Positions 52,582-61,120 of a DNA stretch of 64,000 bases are shown piece after piece. The notes beneath the pieces were generated by a model. It made no database searches and was not told the DNA's origin. It saw nothing but the letters and a program-made list of their open reading frames with translations. The position numbers and the translations under genes are program-made. Source of the DNA: Chloroflexota bacterium. GTDB taxonomy: Bacteria > Chloroflexota > Anaerolineae > JAAYZQ01. Numbering within the stretch: the stretch's first letter is position 1; each line of letters opens with the position of its first letter. Location: the NCBI GenBank assembly GCA_018606645.1, contig JAGVRI010000012.1:53231-117230 (forward strand), given 5' to 3'.

Positions 52582-53733
52582 TTGCGAATTGCAATCAATG
52601 CCTGGTTTCTCGATCAACCCGATACCGGCAGTGGACAGTACCTCCATGGCCTGCTGCGGGCCATGCCCGAGGTAACGGCCGACGACGACTTGCTGCTCGT
52701 TGTCCCCTACCAGAAGCCTCACTTGGAGATACCGGGGCTTCGGGCAGAGGTCTGGTCGTTCCCGGTTCGGACGACACGACCGGGGGTCAGGCAATTGGGC
52801 AAGGTGTCGTTCGAGCAGGTACTTTTCCCCCGCGCCTGCCGAAGGTGGGGCGCCGATGTGGCCCATGTGCCTTACTGGGGGTCGCCGCTGTGGTCTGCGG
52901 TACCCACGGTAGTGACCATTCACGACCTGATCCCGGTGCTCCTGCCGGCGTATCGGGGAAATATGGGGGTCCGCCTCTACACCTGGCTGGTGAAGCACTC
53001 GGCGCGGCGAGCGGTTGCGATCGTGACCGACTCCCTGGCTTCCCAGCGGGACATCGAGACTCATCTAAAGCCGCCGCTGCCGCCGATCCATTGTATCTAC
53101 CTGGCGGCTGGAGAGGCCTTTGGCCCGGAACCCCATCCGGAAGATGATGCGATCCGCCAACTCTACGACCTGCCAGAGCGATATGTCCTGTATCTGGCGG
53201 GTCACGATGTGCGCAAGAATGTGGCCGGGCTGCTGCGGGCCTTTGCCATTGTGGCTCAGGCCGACAGCCAGGTGATGCTGGTCGTGGGTGGAAAGCTGCC
53301 GACACGGAACAGGCTGCCTCTGGTGAACCCTCAGCCTCTGGTCCAGGAACTGGACCTGATCGACCGGGTGCGCTTTATCGGCTGGGTGGAAGAAGCTCAC
53401 AAGCCGGCTCTCTACCGCGGTGCGGCCTGCGCCGTCTTCCCATCCCGCTACGAGGGGTTTGGGTTGCCGGTTTTGGAGGCCCTGGCGTGCGGAACGCCGC
53501 TGGTGACTTCCAATGCCAGTTCGCTGCCAGAGATTGTCGGGGATGCCGGCTTTGCCATAGATCCAGATGACGAGTGTGGCCTGGCCGGGGCGATCCTGTC
53601 CTGCCTGGTGGATGAATCGTTGGCAACCGAACTTCGCCATCGCGGCCCTCAGCAAGCTGCAAAATTCAATTGGGCCAGGGCGGCACAAGAGACCCTGGCT
53701 GTGTACCGGAAGGTGGCGCGGTGCGCATCTTGA
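52582..53733 (+). CDS. glycosyltransferase family 4 protein
   Basis: A 383-residue GT-B retaining glycosyltransferase. The N-terminal Rossmann domain starts with RIAINAWFLDQPDTGSGQYL; the C-terminal nucleotide-sugar domain has FPSRYEGFGLPVLEALACG, the E-x7-E motif of GT4. I chose the TTG at 52582 because GGGAGG lies 8 bases upstream and the family usually begins at that strand; the ATG at 52558 gives 391 residues. It starts within 30 bases of galE. The acceptor is unknown, but cell-surface glycolipid or polysaccharide synthesis fits the setting. Confidence 0.88.
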   Translation: MRIAINAWFLDQPDTGSGQYLHGLLRAMPEVTADDDLLLVVPYQKPHLEIPGLRAEVWSFPVRTTRPGVRQLGKVSFEQVLFPRACRRWGADVAHVPYWGSPLWSAVPTVVTIHDLIPVLLPAYRGNMGVRLYTWLVKHSARRAVAIVTDSLASQRDIETHLKPPLPPIHCIYLAAGEAFGPEPHPEDDAIRQLYDLPERYVLYLAGHDVRKNVAGLLRAFAIVAQADSQVMLVVGGKLPTRNRLPLVNPQPLVQELDLIDRVRFIGWVEEAHKPALYRGAACAVFPSRYEGFGLPVLEALACGTPLVTSNASSLPEIVGDAGFAIDPDDECGLAGAILSCLVDESLATELRHRGPQQAAKFNWARAAQETLAVYRKVARCAS

Positions 53734-54839
53734 TGGTCTCCAAAGCCTGCGTGGTCGGCATCTACCAGAAAAAACTGGAGGAACTGGCCCGTCTGCCCGA
53801 TATGGAATTGACCGTGGTCGTGCCTCCCTCGTGGCGGGATGAACGGGGCACACTGCACCTGGAGCGCCAATATACTTCCGGCTACGATCTGGTGGTCGAG
53901 CCGATCGTTTTTAACGGCCATTTCCATCTCCACTTCTACCCCAGACTGGCACGGCAGATGCGCAGAATACGGCCCGATCTGGTCCATATCGATGAAGAGC
54001 CCTACAACCTGGCCACCGCCCACGCCGTGTGGCTGGCACGACGATCAGGGGCCAAGAGTCTCTTTTTCTCATGGCAGAATATCTTTCGGCGCTATCCGTT
54101 CCCCTTCCGCCAACTGGAGCAGTACGTCCTCCATCAGGTGGACTATGGGATCATGGGGAATCAAGAATCGACTGAGGTCTGGCGCAAAAAGGGATATCGA
54201 GGCCCATTGGCCGTGATCCCCCAGTTCGGCGTCGATCCTGAAATTTTTTGTCCGATACCCAGGCCACCGCGCCGTGAGTTTGTGGTGGGCTATGTCGGGC
54301 GTCTGGTCGAGGAGAAAGGGGTTGATTTGTTGCTCGAAGCGCTTTCGGGCCTGGAAGGGGAATGGCGGGCCTCGATCTTGGGGAGTGGACCGGCGCGGGT
54401 AACATTGCAGGCTCTCACCCACCAATTGGGAATTGCCGATCGGATCTCGTTCGACGCTCAAATTCCATCGGTGCGGATACCGGATTACTATCGTCAACTC
54501 GATGTGTTGGTGCTCCCCTCTCGGACGCGGCCCAACTGGAAGGAGCAGTTTGGTCGGGTGCTCATCGAGGCGATGGCCTGCGGCGTACCGGTCATTGGGT
54601 CGGATTCGGGGGAGATTCCGAACGTGATCGGCGATGCCGGGCTGGTCTTTCCCGAAGAGCGGGCCGATCTCTTACGCACCCATCTGGCCCGATTGATGTC
54701 CGATCCAGAGTTGCGCACCACCCTCGCCCGGCGGGGGCGAGAGCGGGTTCTGGCCCGGTACACTCAGGCCCAGATCGCGGCTGAAACCTACCAGGTCTAT
54801 CGGGCTGTTTTGCACGGGTCAACAGGGTCGACAGTATAG
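53721..54839 (+). CDS. glycosyltransferase family 4 protein
   Basis: A second, less typical GT4 enzyme of 372 residues. The N-terminal ILMVSKACVVGIYQKKLEEL opens the acceptor domain; VGYVGRLVEEKGVDLLLEAL and WKEQFGRVLIEAMACGVPV are the donor-domain motifs. It is distinct from the first glycosyltransferase. The GTG start, with GGAAGG upstream, overlaps the preceding gene by 13 bases, so the two are translationally coupled. Donor and acceptor unknown. Confidence 0.87.
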   Translation: MRILMVSKACVVGIYQKKLEELARLPDMELTVVVPPSWRDERGTLHLERQYTSGYDLVVEPIVFNGHFHLHFYPRLARQMRRIRPDLVHIDEEPYNLATAHAVWLARRSGAKSLFFSWQNIFRRYPFPFRQLEQYVLHQVDYGIMGNQESTEVWRKKGYRGPLAVIPQFGVDPEIFCPIPRPPRREFVVGYVGRLVEEKGVDLLLEALSGLEGEWRASILGSGPARVTLQALTHQLGIADRISFDAQIPSVRIPDYYRQLDVLVLPSRTRPNWKEQFGRVLIEAMACGVPVIGSDSGEIPNVIGDAGLVFPEERADLLRTHLARLMSDPELRTTLARRGRERVLARYTQAQIAAETYQVYRAVLHGSTGSTV

Positions 54840-54870
54840 AACCTTTCCACCGATCCGGCTGCAGCAACAT

Positions 54871-54908
54871 CTCCCGCTAGTTCGGAGCCTGCGGTAGGTG
54901 TGGGAGGG
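54871..54908. repeat. dispersed CTCCCGC repeat, copy 3
   Basis: CTCCCGCTAGTTCGGAGCCT, then a TGGGAGGG arm, corresponds to the second unit of copy 2 at 49230 with a 10-base insertion in the loop. It lies in the gap before the large lipoprotein gene. Confidence 0.5.
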
Positions 54909-55047
54909 ATCTACGGACGCTTCCCTCTGCGCCGGACATGGGAACAAAAGGCGTTCGGGCCGCGTCTCTAAGTTGGCAAGTCCAATCCGCTGGGGTACGA
55001 CAACGCACGCTGACGAGGCCCATTTCTGATTCAGAAAATGGTGAGTC

Positions 55048-57948
55048 ATGAAGAAACTGGGCATGCATCTTGTTGCTGTGATGGTGACCGGGAGCGTGCT
55101 GCTCCTGGCGTGTGATCTGGGCGGTCGTCCCAGCGATCTTCCCTCGCCCACGGCGACGCCACCCACGATCGGCCCCGTCCGTCTTCGGGAAGGCTTTGAA
55201 GCAGGCCTGGGCAACTGGCAGACCGGTTCCGATGTGCCCGAGGACCCGAATCGCCCTGGCCAGCCGGTTGCTTGGTCCATCACGCCAAGCCGCGAACAGG
55301 CGTCCGAGGGTCAAAACTCGGTCCGGTTCGTCCTCGATGGCGTGGCCGACGATGGAACCATCTGGCTAGTCCGTTCCTTTGACGTTCCACCTGACCAGGA
55401 CCTTCTGGTGAACCTTGCGTTCGATCTATGGAGTGAAAGTGAGAGCTTTAATACCCTGGCGATGGTCGCCGCCTATGCCGGACCGCGCCCTCCCCAGACG
55501 GAGGGGGATTTCGACCTGTCGCAACCGGCAAACCTGGCGAGCGGTTGGCGACGCTACACCTATGACATCCCCACCCGCAGCGATCCAAACGGCCAGGTCT
55601 GGGTGGCAGTAGGGATCAGCGTCGTCTGGGAGACCGAGGTGACTTATTATGTAGACAATCTCCAGGTGGAGATCCAGACCGGAGCGGTGACGAGCGGAAC
55701 TCCGCCAGCGACTTCCTCGACCGGCCAACCGACCCCGACCCGTGGCGGGGAATCCCCAGTCGTCGCGCCGCCCCCGGCCCTGCTGGAGATCGCCAGCCGA
55801 CAGCAGATTTCCGGGATCGGCACCTACTGTTGGGCCCAACCGACGGGGGAAGAGACGGCGATGGGTGTCTGCGCCGACATGGTCGGCATCCCCACTGCCG
55901 AGGAGCCGATCACCACCACCTCACCCTTTACCGCTATCTTCTGGTTAGCTCCGGAAGAGAAGCCCGATGAACTCCAACTGGAAGTCATCTCCGTGACCGC
56001 TGAGGACGAACTCAGCCCACGGCCGGCCGGTCAACGGACTTGGTCGTTCCGGTCCGGAAAGAGGTATTCCCTGCCGCGCGAACGCCAATCCTCCATGGAA
56101 CTCACCCTCGAGCCGGGGCAGTATGTCCTGAGTCTGTATGCGCGATGGTCGGCCTGGGGCAGCGTCCAATATGGCTTTCTGGTGGATGTTCAGGCGCCGC
56201 TCGTTTGCACCAGACCGCAGCTCTGGCATACCTATACCCACCCTACCTACGGCTTCTCCTTCCGCTATCCGCCCGAGTGGACGGTCCAGGATTGGTCAGA
56301 ACTGCCCAACTGGATCTGGCTGCGCCACCGGCAGCGCCCGGATTTGGTCCTGAGCGTGGGCGTTCGCTGGCCCGGAGAGGCGGTGGCCATTCAGCGCACC
56401 GGTGTTGGCGCGGGCGAGTTGCATACCGAGGGGAGTGTTGTCTTCCTGGGACAGGAACTGTCGCGGGACGTGCTCATCTACGAGGGCCGGACCAAGGCCG
56501 TCCTCTATCACCGGGCGGAGGAGATCGACGTGGGCGGTCTGGTCTTTACCCTCAGTCTGGACGATCGCCGGGCCGATTACGCTGCGGCTGATATCGAGCC
56601 GGCGGTCCAGGCCCAGGTAGACCAGATCATCGAATCCTTTGCCCGTCTGCCCCTTCTCCGGGTGGACGAACATCCCATCATCTCTGCCGAGATCGATGGT
56701 CCAGGCCATTTTGAGTACACCGACCGCCTCGGCCCGTCGCTTCTGGAGCGGATTGAAGGCCTGCGCGCCCGCGCCGCCGGGCAGAAACTGGCCCGCGCCA
56801 ACAGCGCTCTGGCTGCCTTTGGCTATCGACTGGAAGCCAGAGACGACCCGAGCTGGAACCGAACCGTCTATGACCTGGTGCACGAGGGCGAACCGCAACC
56901 GCTCATCACCGGGTTGTCGCATTTCTGGCCGGTGTCGGTCAACGCCTCGGGCACCGAGTTTATCCTGGCTGCCGAGAATGCGCCCAATGCCATGCCCCCC
57001 TACCTGCTGATCCATGCCGACCACGTCGAGCCGTGGGAAGCGGAATCGAACGGCTTCTTGCCGCCAGAGTTCGTCGGCGATGCTCTGGCTCGCGTCATCG
57101 TCACCGGATTCCCCACCCTCACCATCCAGGTCGAGCTGGACGGCCAGATCGTCTACCAGGACACGGCGGTCGCCTATGGGGCCTATCTGCCGGTGCAGAA
57201 CTTGACCACCTGGGATGGCCACTGGGCGCTGGAGCTGGATGACCGCCTCATCCTGGATGGGCAGGACCTCGGTCAGGCCCTGGGCTACGACGCCGTCTTT
57301 GGCTTTGCGCTGATCCGGGGCCATCCGTTCTACTTCTTTGAGCAGGGGGGGCGGGTGCGCTTATCCTACGCCGGACGGACGCTGCCCAACGTCTATGAAC
57401 GGGTCTTTCACAACCAGTGTTGCGAAGCGGCCATCCACAACGTCGAATTCCTGGAGGATGTGGTTCTGTTCCACGCCCTATGGAACGGCACCTGGTATTG
57501 GGTCGAGGCTGGTGTGTACGACGGAGAGGAGAGCGGCACCTACCGCTACACCGCGCCCGAAGGTTGGTCGTTCCGCTTCCCGGCCCACTGGAGCCGGCTG
57601 GACGAGGAACTGGGATTTGTCCAGGACCCGGCCACGGGCAAGACAGTAACCTTTGCCTCACAGCCCACTACTGCGGTTGAGCTGACTCGGTGGCTGGAGG
57701 CTGAGATCGCCCGCAAGCTGGCTGCCACCGAGGCCGACAACACCCTGACCGAGCCCCTTTCGGTGCGCTCGGAGGGCGATCTGACCATCTACCAGTATGC
57801 CATCCGCTCGCGCCTGGAAGGGTCGGAGACGCTCCTGCGGACCACCGTCCTGTTCGATGGGCAACGGCGTTATGAGTTTTCCACCGCCATCCCACCCGTG
57901 ACCGAAGAAGAGTATCAGGCGATGATTGCTTCCTTCCAGCCCGGATAA
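55048..57948 (+). CDS. large secreted lipoprotein, unknown function
   Basis: A 966-residue exported lipoprotein: a lipobox LLLAC with Cys22, a Pro/Thr linker, then a jelly-roll carbohydrate-binding-like domain (VRLREGFEAGLGNWQTG to about residue 210; CBM-like), another Thr/Pro/Gly linker, and a long C-terminal region. Two PsbP-like segments are recognisable: HPTYGFSFRYPPEWTVQDW (about 395) and YTAPEGWSFRFPAHWSRL (about 830). Such stretches are common in surface lipoproteins of Chloroflexota. No catalytic motif was seen. It is followed after 18 bases by a META-domain lipoprotein gene, so the two are probably cotranscribed. Confidence 0.75.
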   Translation: MKKLGMHLVAVMVTGSVLLLACDLGGRPSDLPSPTATPPTIGPVRLREGFEAGLGNWQTGSDVPEDPNRPGQPVAWSITPSREQASEGQNSVRFVLDGVADDGTIWLVRSFDVPPDQDLLVNLAFDLWSESESFNTLAMVAAYAGPRPPQTEGDFDLSQPANLASGWRRYTYDIPTRSDPNGQVWVAVGISVVWETEVTYYVDNLQVEIQTGAVTSGTPPATSSTGQPTPTRGGESPVVAPPPALLEIASRQQISGIGTYCWAQPTGEETAMGVCADMVGIPTAEEPITTTSPFTAIFWLAPEEKPDELQLEVISVTAEDELSPRPAGQRTWSFRSGKRYSLPRERQSSMELTLEPGQYVLSLYARWSAWGSVQYGFLVDVQAPLVCTRPQLWHTYTHPTYGFSFRYPPEWTVQDWSELPNWIWLRHRQRPDLVLSVGVRWPGEAVAIQRTGVGAGELHTEGSVVFLGQELSRDVLIYEGRTKAVLYHRAEEIDVGGLVFTLSLDDRRADYAAADIEPAVQAQVDQIIESFARLPLLRVDEHPIISAEIDGPGHFEYTDRLGPSLLERIEGLRARAAGQKLARANSALAAFGYRLEARDDPSWNRTVYDLVHEGEPQPLITGLSHFWPVSVNASGTEFILAAENAPNAMPPYLLIHADHVEPWEAESNGFLPPEFVGDALARVIVTGFPTLTIQVELDGQIVYQDTAVAYGAYLPVQNLTTWDGHWALELDDRLILDGQDLGQALGYDAVFGFALIRGHPFYFFEQGGRVRLSYAGRTLPNVYERVFHNQCCEAAIHNVEFLEDVVLFHALWNGTWYWVEAGVYDGEESGTYRYTAPEGWSFRFPAHWSRLDEELGFVQDPATGKTVTFASQPTTAVELTRWLEAEIARKLAATEADNTLTEPLSVRSEGDLTIYQYAIRSRLEGSETLLRTTVLFDGQRRYEFSTAIPPVTEEEYQAMIASFQPG

Positions 57949-57966
57949 CCTATTGGGGGATTGACC

Positions 57967-59160
57967 ATGAAACAGATCGCAATACTGACATCGATCGGCC
58001 TGCTACTGGTTGCCTGTCAGTCGGCGGTCCCGTGGGCTCCCCATTCCACCCCCACGCCCCAGCCCACCGCCACACCCCAACCACCTCCCTCGCTGGCCCA
58101 CACCGAATGGGCATTGATCTCCCTGTACAGCCAGCCACCGTTGGCCGGCACCCACATCTTGCTCACCTTCGAAGACGAGCAGATGGTGGGCTTCTCCGGC
58201 TGCAACCGCTACGGCGGCAAATACACAGCGACGGCCGAGGGCCAACTGACTTTCGACGAGATCGCGATGACCCTCATGCACTGTGAGGACCCGGCAGGGG
58301 TAATGGACCAGGAAGGGACTTACCTCCAGGCCCTGCGCGACGCCGCTGCCTATCGCCTGGCCGACGACCATCTGGAGGTTCAGAATGCAGCCGGGGAGAC
58401 GATCCTGATCTTTGCCCGCCGGCCAACCTATACCGGCGATCCCGCTGCCCTGGTCGGCACCGTCTGGCGGCTGGTGGCGCTGGATGGGCGGTCGCCCGTC
58501 GCCGGCTCGGTCCTGACCCTGGCCATTCACGACGAACGGTTGATGAGCGGCGATGCCGGTTGCCGGGACTATTTGGCCACCTACCGGGCGCAGGGCGGCG
58601 ACCTGACCTTTAACTACACGGCCATGTTGGGGCCGCTCTGCCCCGACGAGGCCCGCCAGGAACAAGAAGGAACCTATACCACCATGCTCGGTTGGACAAC
58701 CCGCTATCATCTGACCCCGGACCGACTCGAGTTGTTCACCCTGCGGGGCGAGACGCTGACCTTTGAACCGCTGCCTGCAGAAACCTGGCTCGACCTGGAA
58801 GGCCCGACCTGGGCTCTGTTGGCCTTTGTCCAGGCCAACCCCGAGGACGAAGCGATCCCGTTGCCCACTGAACCGTTGGCCGGGAGCGAGATCACTGCCC
58901 AATTCGCCAACGGCGAGGTGCGCGGCTCGGCCGGCTGCAACCGCTATCACGGTTCCTATACCCGCCAGGGCGACGCGCTCACCTTTGGTCCTGTGGCTGC
59001 CACCGAGATGGCCTGCTTCGAACCAACAGGCGTCATGGACCAGGAGAAACGCTTCCTCGACCTCCTGGCCCGGGTGGCGAGCTGCCACATCTACGGCGAT
59101 CGGCTCTGGCTGGAGACCGATGACGGGCAGATCCTCGTCTTTCGCGCCCTGAAGGAGTAA
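57967..59160 (+). CDS. lipoprotein with three META/HslJ-like domains
   Basis: A 397-residue lipoprotein (lipobox LLVACQS, Cys17) with a Pro/Thr linker and three successive META domains (PF03724; HslJ-like), each with the W-x-L opening and a G-C-N-R-Y or GCRDY block: about 35-150, 160-260 and 270-395. Domains 1 and 3 keep GFSGCNRYGGKY/GSAGCNRYHGSY and the VMDQE segment; domain 2 is more divergent. META proteins are linked to heat-shock or resistance phenotypes in other bacteria; a triple repeat is less usual. Start at ATG 57967 with GGGGGA 6 bases upstream. Confidence 0.87.
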   Translation: MKQIAILTSIGLLLVACQSAVPWAPHSTPTPQPTATPQPPPSLAHTEWALISLYSQPPLAGTHILLTFEDEQMVGFSGCNRYGGKYTATAEGQLTFDEIAMTLMHCEDPAGVMDQEGTYLQALRDAAAYRLADDHLEVQNAAGETILIFARRPTYTGDPAALVGTVWRLVALDGRSPVAGSVLTLAIHDERLMSGDAGCRDYLATYRAQGGDLTFNYTAMLGPLCPDEARQEQEGTYTTMLGWTTRYHLTPDRLELFTLRGETLTFEPLPAETWLDLEGPTWALLAFVQANPEDEAIPLPTEPLAGSEITAQFANGEVRGSAGCNRYHGSYTRQGDALTFGPVAATEMACFEPTGVMDQEKRFLDLLARVASCHIYGDRLWLETDDGQILVFRALKE

Positions 59161-59212
59161 TCCCCTCGACGCTTGGGATCGGCCCCATTCGTTCGGGCGG
59201 GTTGCTTTCCTC

Positions 59213-59241
59213 TTGACACTGCTTTTATTCTCTGATATGAT
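59213..59241 (+). promoter_or_regulatory. consensus promoter of the zinc-ribbon gene
   Basis: TTGACA (59213-59218), 17-base spacer and TATGAT (59236-59241). Confidence 0.75.
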
Positions 59242-59294
59242 CGTAATCGTGAAACCGTCACGTGATGGGTGATATCCTGAAAGGTAGGCTGGTC

Positions 59295-59615
59295 ATGACC
59301 GTGTATTGCGCACGATGTGGTGCACCGAATCCGGAGCTGGCCGAGACCTGCTCCGCCTGTGGAGCAAGGTTGGTGCGCGGGGGTTTCCTGGGAGAGACCG
59401 CCCAGGTCATCGACAAGGCAGCCCGGAAACCGATCGGCAGCATTCTGTTGCTGATCGTCTGCCTGATCTACCTGCTGAATCCGATTCTTGGCCTTGAGTT
59501 CCTGCCAGACTATATCCCGGTGATCGGGAATCTGGATGAGGCTGCGGTGACCTACCTCCTGTTGCTGGCGATGTCGAGGCTGGGATGGTTTCCCTTCCCT
59601 CGACGGAAGCCATAA
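59295..59615 (+). CDS. zinc-ribbon protein with DUF1232-like membrane domain
   Basis: A 106-residue protein: N-terminal zinc ribbon with Cys5, Cys8, Cys19 and Cys22 (CARCG, CSACG), a linker, and a membrane part with LLLIVCLIYLLNPI and LPDYIPVIGNLDEAAV, which matches DUF1232 (YkvA-like) sequences where an acidic D-x-I-P motif recurs. The function is unknown. ATG 59295 is preferred over 59262 because the protein then begins at the ribbon. It has its own consensus promoter. Confidence 0.7.
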   Translation: MTVYCARCGAPNPELAETCSACGARLVRGGFLGETAQVIDKAARKPIGSILLLIVCLIYLLNPILGLEFLPDYIPVIGNLDEAAVTYLLLLAMSRLGWFPFPRRKP

Positions 59616-59619
59616 CTCG

Positions 59620-60372
59620 CTAGCTCAGACCGAATATCCGCTGAGCATTGCCGCCCAAGATCAAGGCCTTGACCTCTTCGGACACCGCCAGGCGCTGGAT
59701 CTGGCCAAGACGGTACTCCTGGTTGCCCGGCGCGGCGCCAAACCCGGCATCGGTGCCGAACAACAACCGGTGCGGCTCGACCTCCGCCACGATCCGCTCG
59801 ATGCCCAGAGGCAACGTCCCACACAGGCACAGGATGATGTTCGGGTAGCGCTTGGCCGCAGCCAGGGCTTCCTGCCACAAATCCCTCAGTCCGCTGTGGC
59901 CCAAGATCACCGTCAGGCTGGGAAAACGGGCGGCGAGGGTCGCTACCTGCAACGGTGTGGAGTAGGGGGGTGTGCCATCGTGCATCATGATCGGCATCCC
60001 CAGTTCAAGGGCCGCCTCGGCGATCGGGTCCATGAGCGGCTCGATGGGCGAGAAGCCCTGCAGCCAGGGATGTAGCTTCAGAGGACCCTTCATCCCCAAC
60101 TCAAGCCGGCAGCGGCGCATCTCGGCGATAGCAGCTTCAGGATAGCGCGGATCCACGGTTGGGCCGGCGATCAGCCGTTCGGGGCACTGCTGTACAAAGG
60201 CATAAAGTTCGTTGTTACAGGCGACAAAGTCGAAAAAGAACCCATCCGACGTGTAGACCATCGCCTTGTCGATCCCGGCAGAGTCCATCGCCGCCAGCAG
60301 ATCAGACACTGGGACCGAGGACAAACCGAAGGAGCGTCCCCCGGGGGCATGGGTATGGCAATCCACGATCAT
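59620..60372 (-). CDS. amidohydrolase-2 family protein A
   Basis: A 250-residue TIM-barrel metallo-hydrolase or decarboxylase of the amidohydrolase-2 family (PF04909). VDCHTHAPG carries the HxH metal pair, LKLHPWLQGF and ILGHSGLRD the further His ligands, and FGTDAGFG the catalytic Asp. It would be an enzyme of aromatic, amide or lactone breakdown; which one is not clear. It follows the second amidohydrolase by 1 base in the minus-strand unit that begins with the MttB homologue. Confidence 0.85.
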   Translation of the reverse strand: MIVDCHTHAPGGRSFGLSSVPVSDLLAAMDSAGIDKAMVYTSDGFFFDFVACNNELYAFVQQCPERLIAGPTVDPRYPEAAIAEMRRCRLELGMKGPLKLHPWLQGFSPIEPLMDPIAEAALELGMPIMMHDGTPPYSTPLQVATLAARFPSLTVILGHSGLRDLWQEALAAAKRYPNIILCLCGTLPLGIERIVAEVEPHRLLFGTDAGFGAAPGNQEYRLGQIQRLAVSEEVKALILGGNAQRIFGLS

Positions 60373-60373
60373 C

Positions 60374-61120
60374 TTACCCTCCCTTAGCGAGGATCCTCAG
60401 CAGGTTTCCAGCCATGATCGCCGCGCGCTGCTCTTCGCTCACCTGCCAGTATTGAACCTTCATCACCTCCAGGGCCAGATCGGTCAGCGGGGCATCGCTG
60501 CCAAAGATCAGCCGGTGGGCAAACCCGGCTTCGACGATACGGTTGACCATCCCCGGCAGACAGGGTGAGATTTCGGCCCAGAGATTGGGAGCCTGAGACA
60601 ACGCAGTTGGCACATCCAGCCAAAAATCCGGATTTCCCATGTGCCCCATAATAAAGCGTCCCTCCGGGTACCGTTGAGCCAACTCGGCCAGTTGTAAGGG
60701 CAGGGCGTTAACCGGCGTCCCGGTGTGCAGATAGACCGGCACATCGAGCTCAATAGCTGCCTCGATGACCGGATGAACCAGGGGGTCGCAGAGGAGAAAA
60801 CCTTGAATGACGGGATGCAGTTTGACGCCGACGAGTCCCAGCCCAACGGCGCGGCGTAACTCGGCCACCGCTCTCTCTCCGTACCAGGGATTGACGGTGG
60901 CAAAACCCCCGAAGCGATCCGGCCAGCGCTTCACCGTCCGCAACAGGAAATCGTTGCCCTCGGCATTGTCCACGGCGATATACCGGTCGGCAGGGACGAG
61001 CAACGTGCGATCGATCCCCAGATCATCCATCTGCCGGAGGAGTTCATCCGGCATCAATCGGTAATGAACCCCCTCGCCCACATGACAATGGGCATCAATG
61101 AGCAGTTTTCCGTTCAGCAT
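60374..61120 (-). CDS. amidohydrolase-2 family protein B
   Basis: A 248-residue paralogue: IDAHCHVGEG (HxH), VKLHPVIQGF, IMGHMGNPDFW and FGSDAPLTDLAL supply the metal and catalytic residues. The start at 61120 has GGAG 5 bases upstream and overlaps the end of the MttB homologue by 26 bases, so it is translationally coupled to it. Paired amidohydrolases in one operon may act in successive steps or as a heteromer. The substrate is not known. Confidence 0.85.
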   Translation of the reverse strand: MLNGKLLIDAHCHVGEGVHYRLMPDELLRQMDDLGIDRTLLVPADRYIAVDNAEGNDFLLRTVKRWPDRFGGFATVNPWYGERAVAELRRAVGLGLVGVKLHPVIQGFLLCDPLVHPVIEAAIELDVPVYLHTGTPVNALPLQLAELAQRYPEGRFIMGHMGNPDFWLDVPTALSQAPNLWAEISPCLPGMVNRIVEAGFAHRLIFGSDAPLTDLALEVMKVQYWQVSEEQRAAIMAGNLLRILAKGG

